From Nectonema munidae (taxonomy: Eukaryota; Nematomorpha; Nectonematoida; Nectonematidae), in NCBI GenBank assembly GCA_030549495.1, contig JAUIRK010000916.1, positions 781,501-845,500 on the forward strand: a DNA stretch of 64,000 nucleotides, read 5' to 3'. A model generated the notes under the pieces. It ran no database searches and was not told where the DNA came from. It saw only the letters and a list, made by a program, of their open reading frames with translations. Each line of letters starts with the position of its first letter. Position 1 is the first letter of the stretch. A program made the position numbers and the translations under genes. Shown here piece after piece: positions 25,401 through 40,400 of this stretch.

Positions 25401-28400
25401 CAAGTTCGCCATAATCTTATTAGAAATCTTACCCGATAATTTGAGCCTTAATTTTTGAAGTCATTTCAAGAACGATCAAAAATTTTAAACAAAAGCTATG
25501 CTTCTACTTCTTAAGCACTTTAACTAAATACTTTAAATTCCTCTTTGCTATATCCACAAAAGAAACCATTTGTTTTATAAATATGGAGGTAATTGCCACT
25601 AAGGGCGAAAAATCTTATTGCCAAACTATGTTTACATAAAAAAATTAAAACGAAATAGCGTGTAAATGTTGTAAAAGAAAACAATTACACTGTAAGAGCG
25701 TTTTAAAAGTAAAGTTCAAGTGTGGCCCATTGTCATAATCACCCCAGTAATAAACTAGATTGTTGAAATAAATCCCTCAATGCAAAAGCTTCAACGACAG
25801 AGATAACTTCTGTCTGTGATATAGAGTTTAGTTTAGAGATTGTACTAGACGCTTTTTGATGCATTCAAGCGGTAAAAGAACTGTATATGCTTAGCGAGCA
25901 AAATGGTCTCAAAGAATCTAGAACAATAGAGGAATATATTATTAGCTTCATTAGTCAAAAACAAAACAGGCACAAGTTTTTTTATATGATAGTGATCCAG
26001 TATGTGTTAGGAGGGGAATTTGTTTTTCAACACAAGAGAACAAGTTTTTAGCTTTGTGTTAACTAGTTTTATGCAAACTTTAAAATTTCACCCAGAATAT
26101 TAATGCAGCCTTACTTTATACACATTTTGAAACAGGATTTTATCGTACCTTTGGTCTACTTATGAAAAAAAAAGAAAATTGGCATGAAAATTTACAAAAT
26201 GGAATTGTATCCAAATGCAATTAGTACACTTTTCAGATCAAGATTAAAAAAAATTTTTTGACTTTTTTTGAGGTTATAAATGTTATTTACAACGTTTTTG
26301 GAAATCAAGAATCAGTAAAATCTTGTATTTCAACATTTAAATCAATTTTGTCAATTATTTTTTTACAATCTTTAAAATAAATTAAAAAACAAAAAAATAT
26401 TTTTCAAGTAAGACGTTGAACTTTTAAAATATTTTCATTACCACAAGTTTATATAAAACAATGATATAATAATATTTATTTAATTCTTCTATAAAGCTAA
26501 GTTCTAAGTGGACAAGACACTTAATGTGCTTTTCGAGCATTGAAAAAGCAATTTGTGCAACTTTTACGCGAGAAATTTAGCTTAGCGATATTTCGCCAAA
26601 ACAATTTTAAGTTTAATGATATGCTAACCAAGTTTTATAATTACTAACTAATTTAACTAACAAACTAAATATGATCTATTTTACTATTTCATAAATTTAA
26701 GAGCCGAAGTGTGATACGCCGAGTTGTCGTAGTATGTCGAAGTGTCACAGTAAAGGCTCAATCGCGTAATTTCTGTTCGCAGATGTTAAAAACATTTTGC
26801 CGGTTATTTTCATCAGAAAATTATCCAATTGGAAAATTGTATTTTTAACCTAATATTACAACTTCCATTTTTTAACCTAATGAGTACATGCATTTTCGAA
26901 ATAAATTTCTAAAAAAAGATAATTTTGCTCGTTAAAATTTTTTCCAATTAATAAAGTTAATTAATTAATTTTCAGGCATATAAATACTTTAAAATTTGAA
27001 TACTTTTATTGGCAAAAATAATTTCAAATGCGTATATATAACCTCATTGAATTTAACTTCTAGAATTAAATTGATCAAAACAAATTAATGAGTTTTGCGA
27101 TTATTTGGAAAATATATATTTTTAAAAACTATAGAACTAGAGGCTCTTCTTCAAAGCGTTTATCCAAAAAAGACCCAAAACTTTGGAATGTACATGAATA
27201 AACCAGGATAGAACCAGGGATAACTAATAGTAAAGTCCGGCGTATAAGACCCCTTTTCATAGCCAAAATTTAGTACTAAATTTGAGGGGGGTCTTATAGG
27301 CCGAGGAAGAAAATCATAACTTGATGAAATAATCTAAATTAAATTAAAATGTAGGTTTAAATTATTTGATTTGCTTTAAAATGAGTATTGTTTAAAAGTA
27401 TATATTTTTATTAAGAATTTGAAGGTATTTTCAGTTTATTCATAATGCTAACATAAGTTCTTATTAATTCTAGCTTAGCCAATTGCCCTGTAAAATGGTC
27501 TCATCTCAAAAAAGATTCTATGAAGCAGCTTTTAAATGAAAAGTGATAGAATTTTCTAAGAAAAATACAATTCATGCTACGACAAGAAAATTCGATATTA
27601 CTACCAAAATGGTAAGAGATTGGAAGAAACAAGAAGATATTTTAAAAGAATTACCTCGCAAAATATGCGCAATGAGAAGCAGCATAGCGCATTGGCCTAT
27701 TTTGGAAAAAAATGTTTCAAATATGATATAAGAGAGACGTCAGAATGGCTATGTAGTCAGTCACACAGAACCAAATTCGCATTTTTGCGCTTCAATGGGC
27801 AAAATCAAAACAGGATAAAGAGAAGAGGATTTAAAGTAAATCATGATATTATCGATTCATGAAAAGAAATGACTTTGTGATTAGCCGAAAAACTAAAATT
27901 GCACAAAAGCTGCCAGAGGAGCTCAAAAGCAAAATGTTCAATTTCCAAAGATTTCTGATAAATCAACGCATGAAGCATAACTACCTACTGTCAAACATCC
28001 GAAACATGGATGAAAGACTGATGTATTTTGATATGGCCATTTGTCTACTGATGCTAAGAGAAGATTAGCGACAAATAGAACTGACTTGGCTATTTATTAT
28101 TCCTGGAGGATTGACGTGTGTTTTGCAACCTCTAGACGTGTGTTTAAATAAGGGCTTAAAGATCATATGCGAGAGGAGTGGAATGAATGGTTTACCAGGC
28201 GGAAAAATCATTCACGAAAGCAGGAAATATGCGTCCTCCTTCACTTTATACTCTTTGTGAATTTGTTGAAAAAGCATGGAATAATTTAGAACCTTCAATG
28301 ATTGAATATTCTTTCAAGAAATGCTGTATTTTGAATGCAATGAATGACACCGAGGACACTCTCATTTGGGAAAATGATGAAGACAAGAAAATTAATGTTA

Positions 28401-31400
28401 CACTATCGCATGAAGAGGGCCCATATGATGACTTTTTAACCGAGGTAGATGAAGAGCTCGTAAATGAGTTAAATGAATTAGACATTGAGGAACATGATTT
28501 CGCTGGACTTGATGAATAAAATGTTTAATTATAAACTTTTTGTTGTCTTGACGAATCTATTTTATTACCTAGCTAGTCTCTTTATTACTTTTCAATGTAT
28601 TTTATTATATTTATACGCAAAATATTTTTTCTTTTGAATAAACAACTACCAATAGATTTTTCCTCTCCAAGTTTGTATATTTTAAATAGGGGGTCTTGTA
28701 GGGCAACGATACGCTGAATCCTAATTTTTGCTTTGAAATTAAAGGGGGTCTTATACGCCGAACTTTACGGTATGTAAAGAATAGAATTCAGGATTAAAAA
28801 AATAACATATTCTTCTTTCAAGTCCACCGATAAGTTAATAAAGTCTCTTCCAGGCCCGTCCATTGGAGGGCAAGGTCTGTATTTGCCCCTCCCTACCCCG
28901 GGATTTATTTTGCCAACTGAAACTCCATTGAAATATATAAATGTATACATTTTCTTATAGTCTAGGCCCGATTAAAATAAGCCCCCCCCCCCCCGATATA
29001 AGTTTTGTCACCTCTGTACTTGGAGTCTGGAAACCGGGAGGGTCTCTTCAACTTTGCAAAATATTACTTCTGTATAAATTTTCCATTTCCAATTTGAAAA
29101 TATTCCAGGGCAGAAACAAAAATAAAATACGTTTACATGCAGAGAAGATTAAAGAACGTAAATGCTCGCTAACTATATTACATTGACTTAACATAAATTT
29201 TTACAAGACGTTCAGCATTGTTTCAACTATGATAAAAGAAAACATTTTGATCATACTTTATCTTTTTTATTTTTTTTTTCATAAACTAAAATTAATTTGT
29301 TGTACTTATTTTCAGATTTAATTATATTTTTAAAAATCTTTTTAGTCAACCACGCCCGTTTAAGTAAGTAATGGATCTTTATTTTGTTGTTTTTTTTATA
29401 TTTTATAGTTGATCTATTATTCAAATGCTTTGATTTATAAATTAACCCTTTCGTGACCAGTGTATGATATATGATGCATAAACAATTTTACCTTACTCTG
29501 CTTTTTCAAATAGTTTGGTATATGAATCTTCATTTCGTCTGCTTTTTCTGGTCATGAAATGGTTAAAAAACTCATGCACTAGTATAAAATACTTCCAACA
29601 TTTCCCTATCCTTCAAACTCCTAATATTAGTTCTCGGTTGATCATAAGATTCCTAAAGTAAATTTTCTTCCAAATTTCATTGAAAGTAACATTTAAAATT
29701 GGGACACAAAAAGTTATGAAACTTTTTTTATATAAATTTCTTTGACTTAAAAAAATTCTATTTGACCTGAAAGTATTCGCATGGGGATTTTTTGAAGGAA
29801 ATTTTTAAAGAGGAGGAAAACTGGGTATTTGAAAGTGGGTTTTTATTTTTAAAATGGGGATATTTGAAAATCAGGTGTATGAAAATGGATTTATGAAGAG
29901 AACCAGGCATAGCTATATAAATATAAAAGAAAGATAGCCGCCATACGTTACAAGAATATACATACATACCAAATCTTCTTCCTTGTGCTATGGATAAAAC
30001 TGAAGATTTCTTACTCAAATTAAAAATTTGCTAGACAGATAATAAAGCCACATTGATTAATTTTTCATAAAAATGATAACGTCTTTTTAAAAATTATATC
30101 TGAAAGACATAGAATTATTAATGCGGAGAGATTGCAGAAAATGAGAAAGAGCAAAGCTTTTGATTACTAATCATATAGAAAGACGATATTTTTGTTCCGT
30201 CTATTCGTACTTATTAGTGGATAAAGAATTGCATGATTTAGTATCGACCGTGTTTGAGCTAGAAATTATTCAGCTCAAAAATGGAGTTAAAAGGAAATAC
30301 ACCTGCTAACAGTGGCGGTTTTAAGGGGGAGGGGCAAGGGGGGCCATGCCCCCCCCCCCAGTTTTTTGGCGGGACCCCGTGTTGGCCACTCCAAACCAAA
30401 TATACCTATTTTACTGGATTTAAAATTTACTCGAAACTTTTTATAATTTAATTTTTTTGAGTGGGTTTTGCATCCAGGGGAAGAAATATCTCTCTTATCT
30501 GGACGGGTGAATCTTAGACCAAGAGCACTCTTAATTTGAGGTCTCTTCTGGCATCGGAACGTGAGATCACCACCCAAATTGATTATAAAAAACCAAAGTT
30601 TCAGAATTCTAAATATCGATAAGTAATTCTCGTGAAAAAAAATGATAAGTTTTAAATTTTTTAGTTTTAACCCTATTTCTTTAGTCTTTTTGTTTATAAG
30701 ATTTTTATATTATATTTGGTAAATTGCAAAATTTATAAAAAAATTATCGATCTAAAAACTTGGCCCTTGTTTGGCCCCCTCACTTTTGAAAATCTAGAAC
30801 CGCCACTGCTGCTAACCTACATTACTCTATAGGAAAGTATAAAATTCATCGAAAAATTAAAATGTCACTAAATAAAAGGAATTAGAGATTTTTTAAAATG
30901 TGTTAACATCTTTATAATTTAACTCATATTTTTTGAAAAGAAAATACGAAAGAACAGTTGATTACCTACTTTGAGTGTGACTTAGAGTTTCCCAATTCAA
31001 ATGCAGGCGCAGAAGGATATTTCATTTCATTTAAATGTAAAACAATATCAAAATAAAGTTCATTTAGTTAGTCAGTTAGTATCATTAAAACGTTACTTTT
31101 TTTTAATTCAATCATTTGTTTCAATATTTTTCTGACTAACCAGCTAAATAACAAGATAGTTAGTTAACTGATTATATGACTTAAACTACACTTATTTAAA
31201 CAATGATATATGTTTTTAATATAAATAAGTATATAAAATTTTAGTCATATTATTATTCAAGCAGAAAAAATCCGTCCTTTGATTATTATTATCCCCAGCA
31301 TCTGCCAGGTTGTATTGAGAACAGAATTCCTTATGGTAGATATTTTTGCTTGGATAAGCGCCAGTCTCAAAGATCCCACTTTTTCACGAACCGAATGTGA

Positions 31401-34400
31401 TGGAAGAACGCTGACAACTCATCATCACCGAAAAGAGGAATGGTGAATAAAATGGCTTATCAACTTCGCATGCTTCTGTAGCCTTTCTCAATTATTATCA
31501 ATAGAGAAAGAGTTGTGTGCAACGAATGCGGTTAAAAATGTAGAAAAGCTGAACGAGAGATTTACTTGGGATAGGTCAATGCGAGAATAAGCGATGCTTT
31601 TGTAGCCTTTGATCGTCTTGTTCTTGTACCTTTTGCGCCTCTGAAGCATCAAGACGAGAATATTTTCCTTTCTTTTGATGTAATGTGGGTACTAATTTCA
31701 AAAGAAGAACGAGTCTTTAAAAAAGAAGAGTGTAGGTAAACGTTAGGAATACTCTAAGAGAGAAGGCCAGGTCCAACTCCACTTCGAAAATTCCGTTGGG
31801 ACAAACGCAAATCTCATGAGATCTTAGTGTTCTTTTAGAATCCTAAAAAAACTTATAGATTCTGATGTGAATTACGTCAAATAGGAAATGCCTAGTTTAT
31901 TAAATTTAGATGAGATAAAAAAATTGATCATTCTTCTAAAAATGTTCAAATGTCATTCAAGATAAAACATCTATAGTCCTAGTAGCCTAATATGCCCCAA
32001 TGATCACAAAGCTAGAATAATCAAAAATTTATATTTTTCAGTAATTGATGAGGATTTTTAGGAATTTATTTGTAGTTAAAAAATTTAACATATATTAGAA
32101 CAACAAATTGAGACAAATTCGTCTACAAAAAAGTTTACCGCTTCCATTTTTATAGTTTTTTTCAATTGGAAAAAATTGTACACAAATTTTAAGTGTATCA
32201 ATCATCTAATCGAACATAGAATAGAAAAAAATTAAACCAAAGCACATTTCTCCACAAAAATCAATTCATCGAATCAAATATTAAATTGATTAGAAAATAT
32301 ACTCAATATATAGCACAGCACACACACACACATATTATTTATCATTAAAAATATTTTAGTATAAGTTTTTAGGCTTTCGTTTAAATTTTTAAATTTTGGA
32401 TTTTTCAGGCCCTTTCAGCGGGCTCTAAATTATATTTTCGCACAGATATACAAGTATTATGCATTGTTTAGAATCTTCTCATCATTCTATTTAATAATTT
32501 CAATGTTTTATTCAATTATTTTGCATTGTTTAGAAAAAAAATATTTTTATTAAAAATTTCATCGAAATGGGATATCAATGGTTATTAGGAGTACCAATGA
32601 TCTTGGAGAGTACCAATTATAGGGTACTTAGAATTTGTTAGACGAATTGGGAAACCCACTTGTAAAGGTATAATTGTGTGTTTTTATCGGTAAAGCAAAA
32701 TCTTCGCTTTTCCTATAGAACTATATCAGCAAAGAAAGTTGAATGTTAATTTTGAATCAAAGACATTCAAGTCACCTATCTTAGCCTAGCGGAATTTTTT
32801 ATTTTATCGATCACTTATAGTGATTAGTTTAAGGCAGTGTTTCTCAAACTAATTCTAATCAACGTTCCATCAGACATTTTTTCTTCTTCAAAAAACGTCC
32901 TTAAGACCACATTTTTTTCAAGGAAATGCCCCCATTAGTTATTAAATATATTTTCTTTCAAAATAAAGAAATGAATAGAAAACTTGAAAATTTCTAAAAA
33001 ATTAATATAAAATGTTATAATGCGAAAATCGGGTATTTATATGCAACATTTAGCATCCTTTCTTCGATGTGGACCTTCTTACATTTGAGTTTATCTTACA
33101 AATTTTGATTTGAGATATGATATTAGTGAAATTGATGTATCTCACATTTATCTATAAGGGAGGGTTCCTCAAAGACTAATCCTATTTCCCCCATACTACA
33201 TGCGAAAAGGAATAAGAGTGTCTAAACCATTTCCGAATAGGGAGTACAATTTTTTATATCTCTATTGAGTCTCCATGGAATTCAATTCAATCATTTCTAC
33301 ATTTTCCATGGAGAATTTAATTCATAGAAAAAGCAAAAAAATCGGACCAGGCCAAGTATTATAAAAATCATATTTGTATTTCAAAAACTATCATATAAAT
33401 CATCCAAACTGTATCTGGGCCCCTTAGCCGTTTCTCTGTATCCGCCCCTGAGCTAATTTACTTCGAGAGAGTTAGTGCAGGTTTAACCGGTTATCGACCA
33501 CAGTCGACATATGTCCACTTTACAAAAATGTGAATCGTCTGCGTTTATTAATGCTTTTAAATACAAATCTTCTGTTTTGCATTGGATATCGTCTGATTGA
33601 TGAGATCGAGTCAGGGAAAAAATTTCGACACACCAAAGAGTTTAACTCATTGACTTGGACAGAATGAGATTTTACAATGAATTTGTTTTAATCATTTTCG
33701 ACATAAATTCATCAAATTATATTATTATTATACTAAGGATAAATTCATAACAAAAGTCGTTAAAAGCAGGCAGAGAACGAATGCTATTTTTACTTTAGAT
33801 ATATGAATACAATACAATACAATACATTATCAAGATGCGGTCTATATTTTATGTATAGGAATAGTCAATTTCCTAAATTTTTTTGTAAATGATAAAAAAA
33901 AAGTCAATCTTAAAGCTTCGATTATTTCAGATGAGGGTAGATGATAGCCATGAGAAAAAGTTAAACAAACTCATATGTATCAAAAAGGAACAGAAGAATC
34001 ATTAAAGTTTTATTGATTAATTTGGAAGATGCTCTCGTCATAAATTCTTGGTAATTAATGATAACGTGCATTTATATCTCTTAAGCTCAATCGCTAATGA
34101 ATAGGTTTCCATTATGATCTTTGTAGATTCATCTAAATATTAATTATTCATTTTGAGCGTACTCACTTTCCATGTTCTTTGATTAATTTTACTTATTAAA
34201 AGATGTTGTAAATCAATACAATTCTACCAAGATATATTTCCTTTTCTCTACACAACATATATAAAAGAAGCTAATTTTTCAGTGAACTATTCCTATCATT
34301 TTGATCTAAATAGATTAAATTAGTAAAAGTTCATGTGCATTATTATATCTTAAATGTATCAATAATTCTAAGTCTCAGATTCAATATAAATGTACATTTA

Positions 34401-37400
34401 TGCTTGCTAATGTGATCAGACAAAAATTATTTATATGCAATACAAGCTCGCCTTATATTCTACTTGTTGCAAGGGTTTTCTAGTCGCTGCTGATTCATTA
34501 ATTTGTGAGATCTATTAGTTAGTCGACAATACTCTATGAACAGAATTAGGGTATCGTGGAGCTAATATTTTCACTTTGATTCAAGGTCTAACTTGCAACA
34601 AATAATTTCACTATTTCTTTCTCTTATTTTGTCTTCCTATAAATGAAATGACTGATAAATTCTATTTTTCAATATTATATTTTCCCGTTTGTTATAAATT
34701 TTATATTAGGATCATCTCATCTCGGGGGCTTCTGGCCTTTTGGGGATCCTACGAAACCACAAAATTATTATTAAATGTTACTTCCTGTATGTTTCCTTTT
34801 GTTTCTTATTGCTTTTTTTGCAAAATAAACGTTATCGTTATCTTTCTCTTTACTGGGGGCGTGAGTAAAGTTGGCTAGATACTCTGTTTGATAACTCAAG
34901 GTCTTGGATTCGATCCCGATTCAAGCATACTTTCCTCATAGTTCAAAGCAAGGGGTGCAATTGTGCCTTCTTGATGAAAACACCACATGGTAGCTTTACC
35001 TTTGCCTATTTCTTTCTCGCTGATTTTAAACGTTATTAATATCTTATATTTAATTTATTTTTGAAACTTTCAAATAATAAGCAATGCTATATAAAGTATA
35101 GAGTGAGTCCATACGTGATTTTTCCGGGATACTACATATCTTTTTTTTTACAAAATTGATGAAATTTAAAAATTTTAATGCCATTTTGCACGATATATAT
35201 GCTATATATCTATATGATATATATGCTATAGATATATATGCTCTTTAAGAGTATGTTGATAATGATGATAATGAAAAACATAAAATATTATAATTGTGTT
35301 AAAATACACTTCTCTTTTACTTCAAACATTATTTTGTAATGGGTAATTTGAATTATATTTCATTAAATGATCACTTTTTGTTTATATTGATAAAAATAAT
35401 TAATTATACAATCCTTATTGATATTTTAGTAACTCATCATCACATTAGAACGCTTCATTGTAGTAGCATTTCGAATTGCATTAATTAGAGATTCTAGAAC
35501 TAAGATTAGTTAGAACTAAAGATGCTAAAACTTATTATGCTCTGAAACTAGAAATATTTATTATCGGATTTGCAGATAAAAATGACTTTTAAGTTCTGAA
35601 ATTTGCAAGCGTTTGTTAATGAAAAGTGAGTAACCTCTCTATGTTTTTAGGCCGTTTTTTCACGTCACATGCCTTGGTAAAATGGACAATTTAATTAAAT
35701 TTAACCGTTTGTGGAATAGCGAATCCTAAAAACTTGCGTAATTTAAATTTGCAGGAAAAATTTATACTGAACTTCCGTTTATATTCCAACAAAACATGCA
35801 AGAAAATTTTTTAAAGCTGCATTGTTGTCCCAGCAAACTAAAGATGTTTCATAAGCTATAAACAGGAAACGTTTCCTTTTTAGAAATTTGCGTTGATTGT
35901 TTCAACCGAAATACACCTGCTATAAACCGACTAGATGATAGACTATAGTGATTTTTGCAAATTATTTCAAAATTGTTGCTTTCAACTCCTGGGTGATTTA
36001 TTGTACTCGTATAGCTTCCATTAAAGAAAGAGGCAGGAAATTTTTTATAAAAATTTTATCGAGAAAACTTTGCAAGTAATTTATGTTGATTTCGCTCGAA
36101 TATGTCAAATATTTTTATACAAATAAGGAATATTTTATTGCATTAGCGATTTTGTTAAAATCAAGAAAATATAGAGTGAAGTACAGTAACTAGAGCAGGG
36201 GCCGGGAACCTTTTTGACTAAAAGAGCCCAAAAAACACATATTTTAAAATCTAATCCTCTGAGAGCCATATATATTTTTAAATACTCATTACAACTAAAT
36301 GGAAAAAGAAGACCAACAATTGTATAGTATAATAAGACTCTGAATTTATTTTAAATAACATTGTTTTATCGAAGTTATTTATTAATAAGCAAAGTCTGCA
36401 TCGTCGTGATTCGTAATGATGACGAAATTAAGAAAGTGTAGAATTGGCAAGAAGGATATGCATTATCCCAATACCTCCCTTTATCCTGAAGGCCACCTAA
36501 TTTATCTGAGAGCCAGGTGCAGTCATCAAAAGAGCCATGTCTGGCCCGCGAGCCATAGGTTCCCGACCCCTGAACTAGAGGATACTGTTCAATACTAAAT
36601 TACAGACCAAGGATAAGAGGTAAACGTAGGTGTACAACTTGATGTTTTCCGTACAAAAAACATTCATTTTTGACATGTTATACATGTCACGATAACATGT
36701 AGTGTTTATCTATGTCTTTGTTCATTTCAAATTTATTATTTTATATTCATTTGATGTCAAACTTTATTTGTTCTGTTTTGTCTTCTTATAACATGTAATT
36801 GATTCTAATTATATTTTAGATAAATATTTCTGTAAAATTTTTATACCGGAAATTCATATATTACGTAACGCAATAGAGAGAGACAGGGGATTGTTCAATT
36901 GCCCTACAAAAGGTTCAAGGGGGCGGGGGGGGGGGGTGTTCAAAAAGATCATTTGGAAAATTATGCTGGAAATATTTTTTCCACAACCAATACGATTGAA
37001 AATTCAATTTGGAGGCCCACTTGTGGAGATAGTTCAACGGATAAAATCTTTTTTAAATGATATTTTGCGAACATTTGCAATTGAGCCTATTAAAAAGAAA
37101 AAATTTCAATTAGGAGTGCCAACCAGTCATTATTGCCTAAAAGTAATTCAAGGTTTTACAGAAAAAGTTTGTGAATCATATGGTATTTATAGACTGAACT
37201 ACGCTTCCCTATTAACCATAAAAATAGGACATTGTGTAATGAAGAGGGGAAGCGACCGAGGATGATATCAAATACAAGAGTTTGTTGCAGTGGTAAGGGG
37301 GAGGAAAGGGGTCATGGATGTGCTACATATGTGTTACAAGGAGGGAAGGGGAGTTGAAATTTCAATAATTTCGCGTTACGTAATATATGTATGTGCGCTT

Positions 37401-40400
37401 GTTTTTAGAAACTTTTGGTTTGACAACACACAATTATAACTTGCATAGTGATGATGTATGAGGTTTGCTAAGTGATAGTGATGTAGCAACCTTGGTATAT
37501 CATACTGATCATCACGGTCCCTACATGCCTATGTGGCGTCCCAGGGCAAAAGTTTCAGTTACGCTCAGTTTAATAGTTTAGTGACGTTGCACCCCTCCCT
37601 GACCCATTACATATTACAACTGCCTTGTTGAGTGAGTGTTTGGGCTCATTTGATTTTTTATAATAAGAAAAATTTTAAATACTATTTTTTAAGAATAATC
37701 GTAAAATTGAATGATAGGCTTCAGAGTAAACAATTACATCCTATTTTTGTGTTTTACCGTGAGATAAAAATGTCCTTAATGACACCATCAACATTCATCT
37801 CCATCAAATTCGATTGCAATCGTTAAGTTTGCTCTCATTTCTAGCGTTGGTGTCGCCCAGCGCATATGCCCCGCCCGACTCTATCCTCCCGTATGTGAGG
37901 GCCCAACCATATTAAATGGCTCATCATACAAGACAAGCACAAACAATAAGAGTTTTAACATTTTTGGTCTATCATAATCGGAATATAGGCTGCTATTTAC
38001 ATTTTTATGAGTTGAACTGAGTCACAAAATGGATGCCAACTAGATAAATTTTTTTGCTTGATCATAAATCCAGCTTTTTTTTCTTTCATTGAGTTGCCTT
38101 TCCAATTCTAGTTTCAAAACATTACTGAAAACTAGTTTAAGGTACACGTGGTAATAAAAATCTAAAGATAGTGTGGTTATATGAGATTACATTACATAAA
38201 AAAGACTATAAAAATTGTGAATATAAGAAATTTTGGAAACAATGGAAATATCGTGAAGTTTAAAAAATTTACCTTGTCCTTTCTACCATGGTGATATTAT
38301 TTTAGATTTTCTATACAAATGAATTGGAAATTTTTTAATTTTTATATTTACTTTGAATATTTTATTTTGATGCGCATAATGGTGAAAAAACGAATTTAAC
38401 TTCTAAAAAAGTTAACAAAAACATTTCTTAGCATTGTTTTCATAAAATTGTTATTATAAAATAAATATATTTCCCTTTAATAAACAGTTTCAAGTTGTGA
38501 TTATATTCGGTCTACATATTTTTCCATTTTATAGATGGCGTAAAAAATATCATGTAACTTTCCCATCTTAGCGTTAATTTTCTTCCATTTCATTCGTAAA
38601 CTGTTTTTATATGGTCAACTTTTAACAACAAAATAATTTTATGCTTATTTAATCAAAAAATTATAAAAAATAATTTGCCCCGAAATTTTTTTCTTTGATC
38701 AAAAAATGCATTAAAAATTATCACCACTAAAAAGCTGATGAAATTTTGAAATTTTACGTGATTTGATTTTGGTTGCATATTTAATAATGGAGAAAAATCG
38801 AGTTGAAAAAATGAATGGAGTAAAAAGTTAGACTGTGGCATGCGAAGGTTAAGGAGAAGAAAGTAAAGTTTGAAAGATCATGAAATCGCTAGTAACGCAA
38901 AAAAGAAAGTGAAGTAATACATGTGATTTGCATTGACAGCTTACTCAAGTTAGTGCTAAGAAGCCTCGAAAAAAGTATTTTCTCTCAATATTCCGAATTG
39001 ATGGAAATGTTTTGAGAGTATTATATTTTGGTATTATCCAGGTGCAACAACAAAGGACTAATTATTATAGAAATTTAAAAAGGAGAATCTTTCTGAAAGT
39101 TTTTGTGATGTGAAATGTCTACAATTTTTGTTTCAAGTATCTACGCCTGATTTAAATGCATTATATTCTATCACCATCTCATGCGTTTTTTCACCTTCTA
39201 CATTAATTATAGACAAATGCAGGATAATACACACACACACACACACACACAACCTCAAAGCCTTTTTTTGTATGTCTGTTTTGAATGTAGGCTGACAATG
39301 AAGCATACTTAGTGTACAAAACTTATTATTATTTTCAGATAACATTAAACTTCTGACATGTTCAAGTCTAATTATATTTGGCTTGATTTTTATTTGCTCT
39401 AACAGTAAAACGCAGCCAGACTCTTTTGCGAAGCTTATATTACGCAATTTCGAAATTTTCACAAGTCTTTTGTTGGACAATTACTTAACTTTAGTCTTGA
39501 CATAAATTTGTAACTAAAAATAATAGGGATAAGATACCATTCAATCCCATTTTAAATATTGCTGAATTAATAAAAATCGTTCAGATTAAAAGTGTCAAGC
39601 GTCTGCCCAATTGAGAAACATACATATATTATATATTAGAAGGAGGGAGCAGTTTGTTAAAGTCGTTACAAAACGTTACATAGGGGACGGGGATAAGCTA
39701 CCAGATATTATCGATGAGGCAAATAATGAAGAAGAGTTTTTATTAATTATAGATTATGCTCTAGTTTTAAAAATTTTTGATAGGCTAGTAATAATTATAA
39801 TAAAAAATACATTCTGAAGTGTAAAAATTATGTTGAAGAAGATACTTGATTGTATGATTTTTACGTTATAAATAAAATGATTGTAATTTTCTAGAAATCA
39901 AAATGTTCCACTCTTTGAAACTTATATATTGAAAGTTATTATTTTTAATGATCGTGGCAAAGGGGTGTGTGTTACTTTTGTGTTATAAGGGAGAAAGTCA
40001 AAATGTCTGATAATTTGGGTAACCTAATATACAGGGTGGTCCAAAAAAACGTTTGGTTTAAAATTTATTAATAAAACATCAAGTTTAGATCAGGGGTCGG
40101 GAACCTATGGCTCGCGAGCCAGACATGGCTCTTTTGATGACTGCATCTGGCTCTCAAATAAATTAGGTAGCCTTCAGGATAAAGGGAGGTATTGCGATAA
40201 TGCATATCCTTCTTGCCAATTCTACACTCTCTTAATTTCGTCATCATTACGAATCACGATGACACAAATAAAGCTGATGATGATGCAGACTTTGCTTATT
40301 AATAAATAACTTTGATAAAACAATGTTGTTTAAAATAAATTCAGAGTCTTATTATACTATAAAATTGTTGGTCTTCTTTTTCCATTTAATTGTAATCAGT

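Noticed and set aside
28853-29040. A C-rich transposon bounded by CAGGCCCGTCC and the later poly-C tract
   Set aside because: No inverted partner end and no target duplication could be found.
32836-33452. A single hAT element between CAGTGTTTCTCAAACT and the CAGGGGCGGATACAG end
   Set aside because: The two ends are not inverted copies of each other and no 8-bp duplication fits; they are probably two separate remnants.
36891-37265. Plus-strand open frame of 124 codons
   Set aside because: It lies wholly inside a MITE with perfect ends, contains a translated G tract, and resembles no protein.
39133-39480. Minus-strand open frame of 115 codons
   Set aside because: Its C-terminal half is a translated AC microsatellite, and the rest has no family match.
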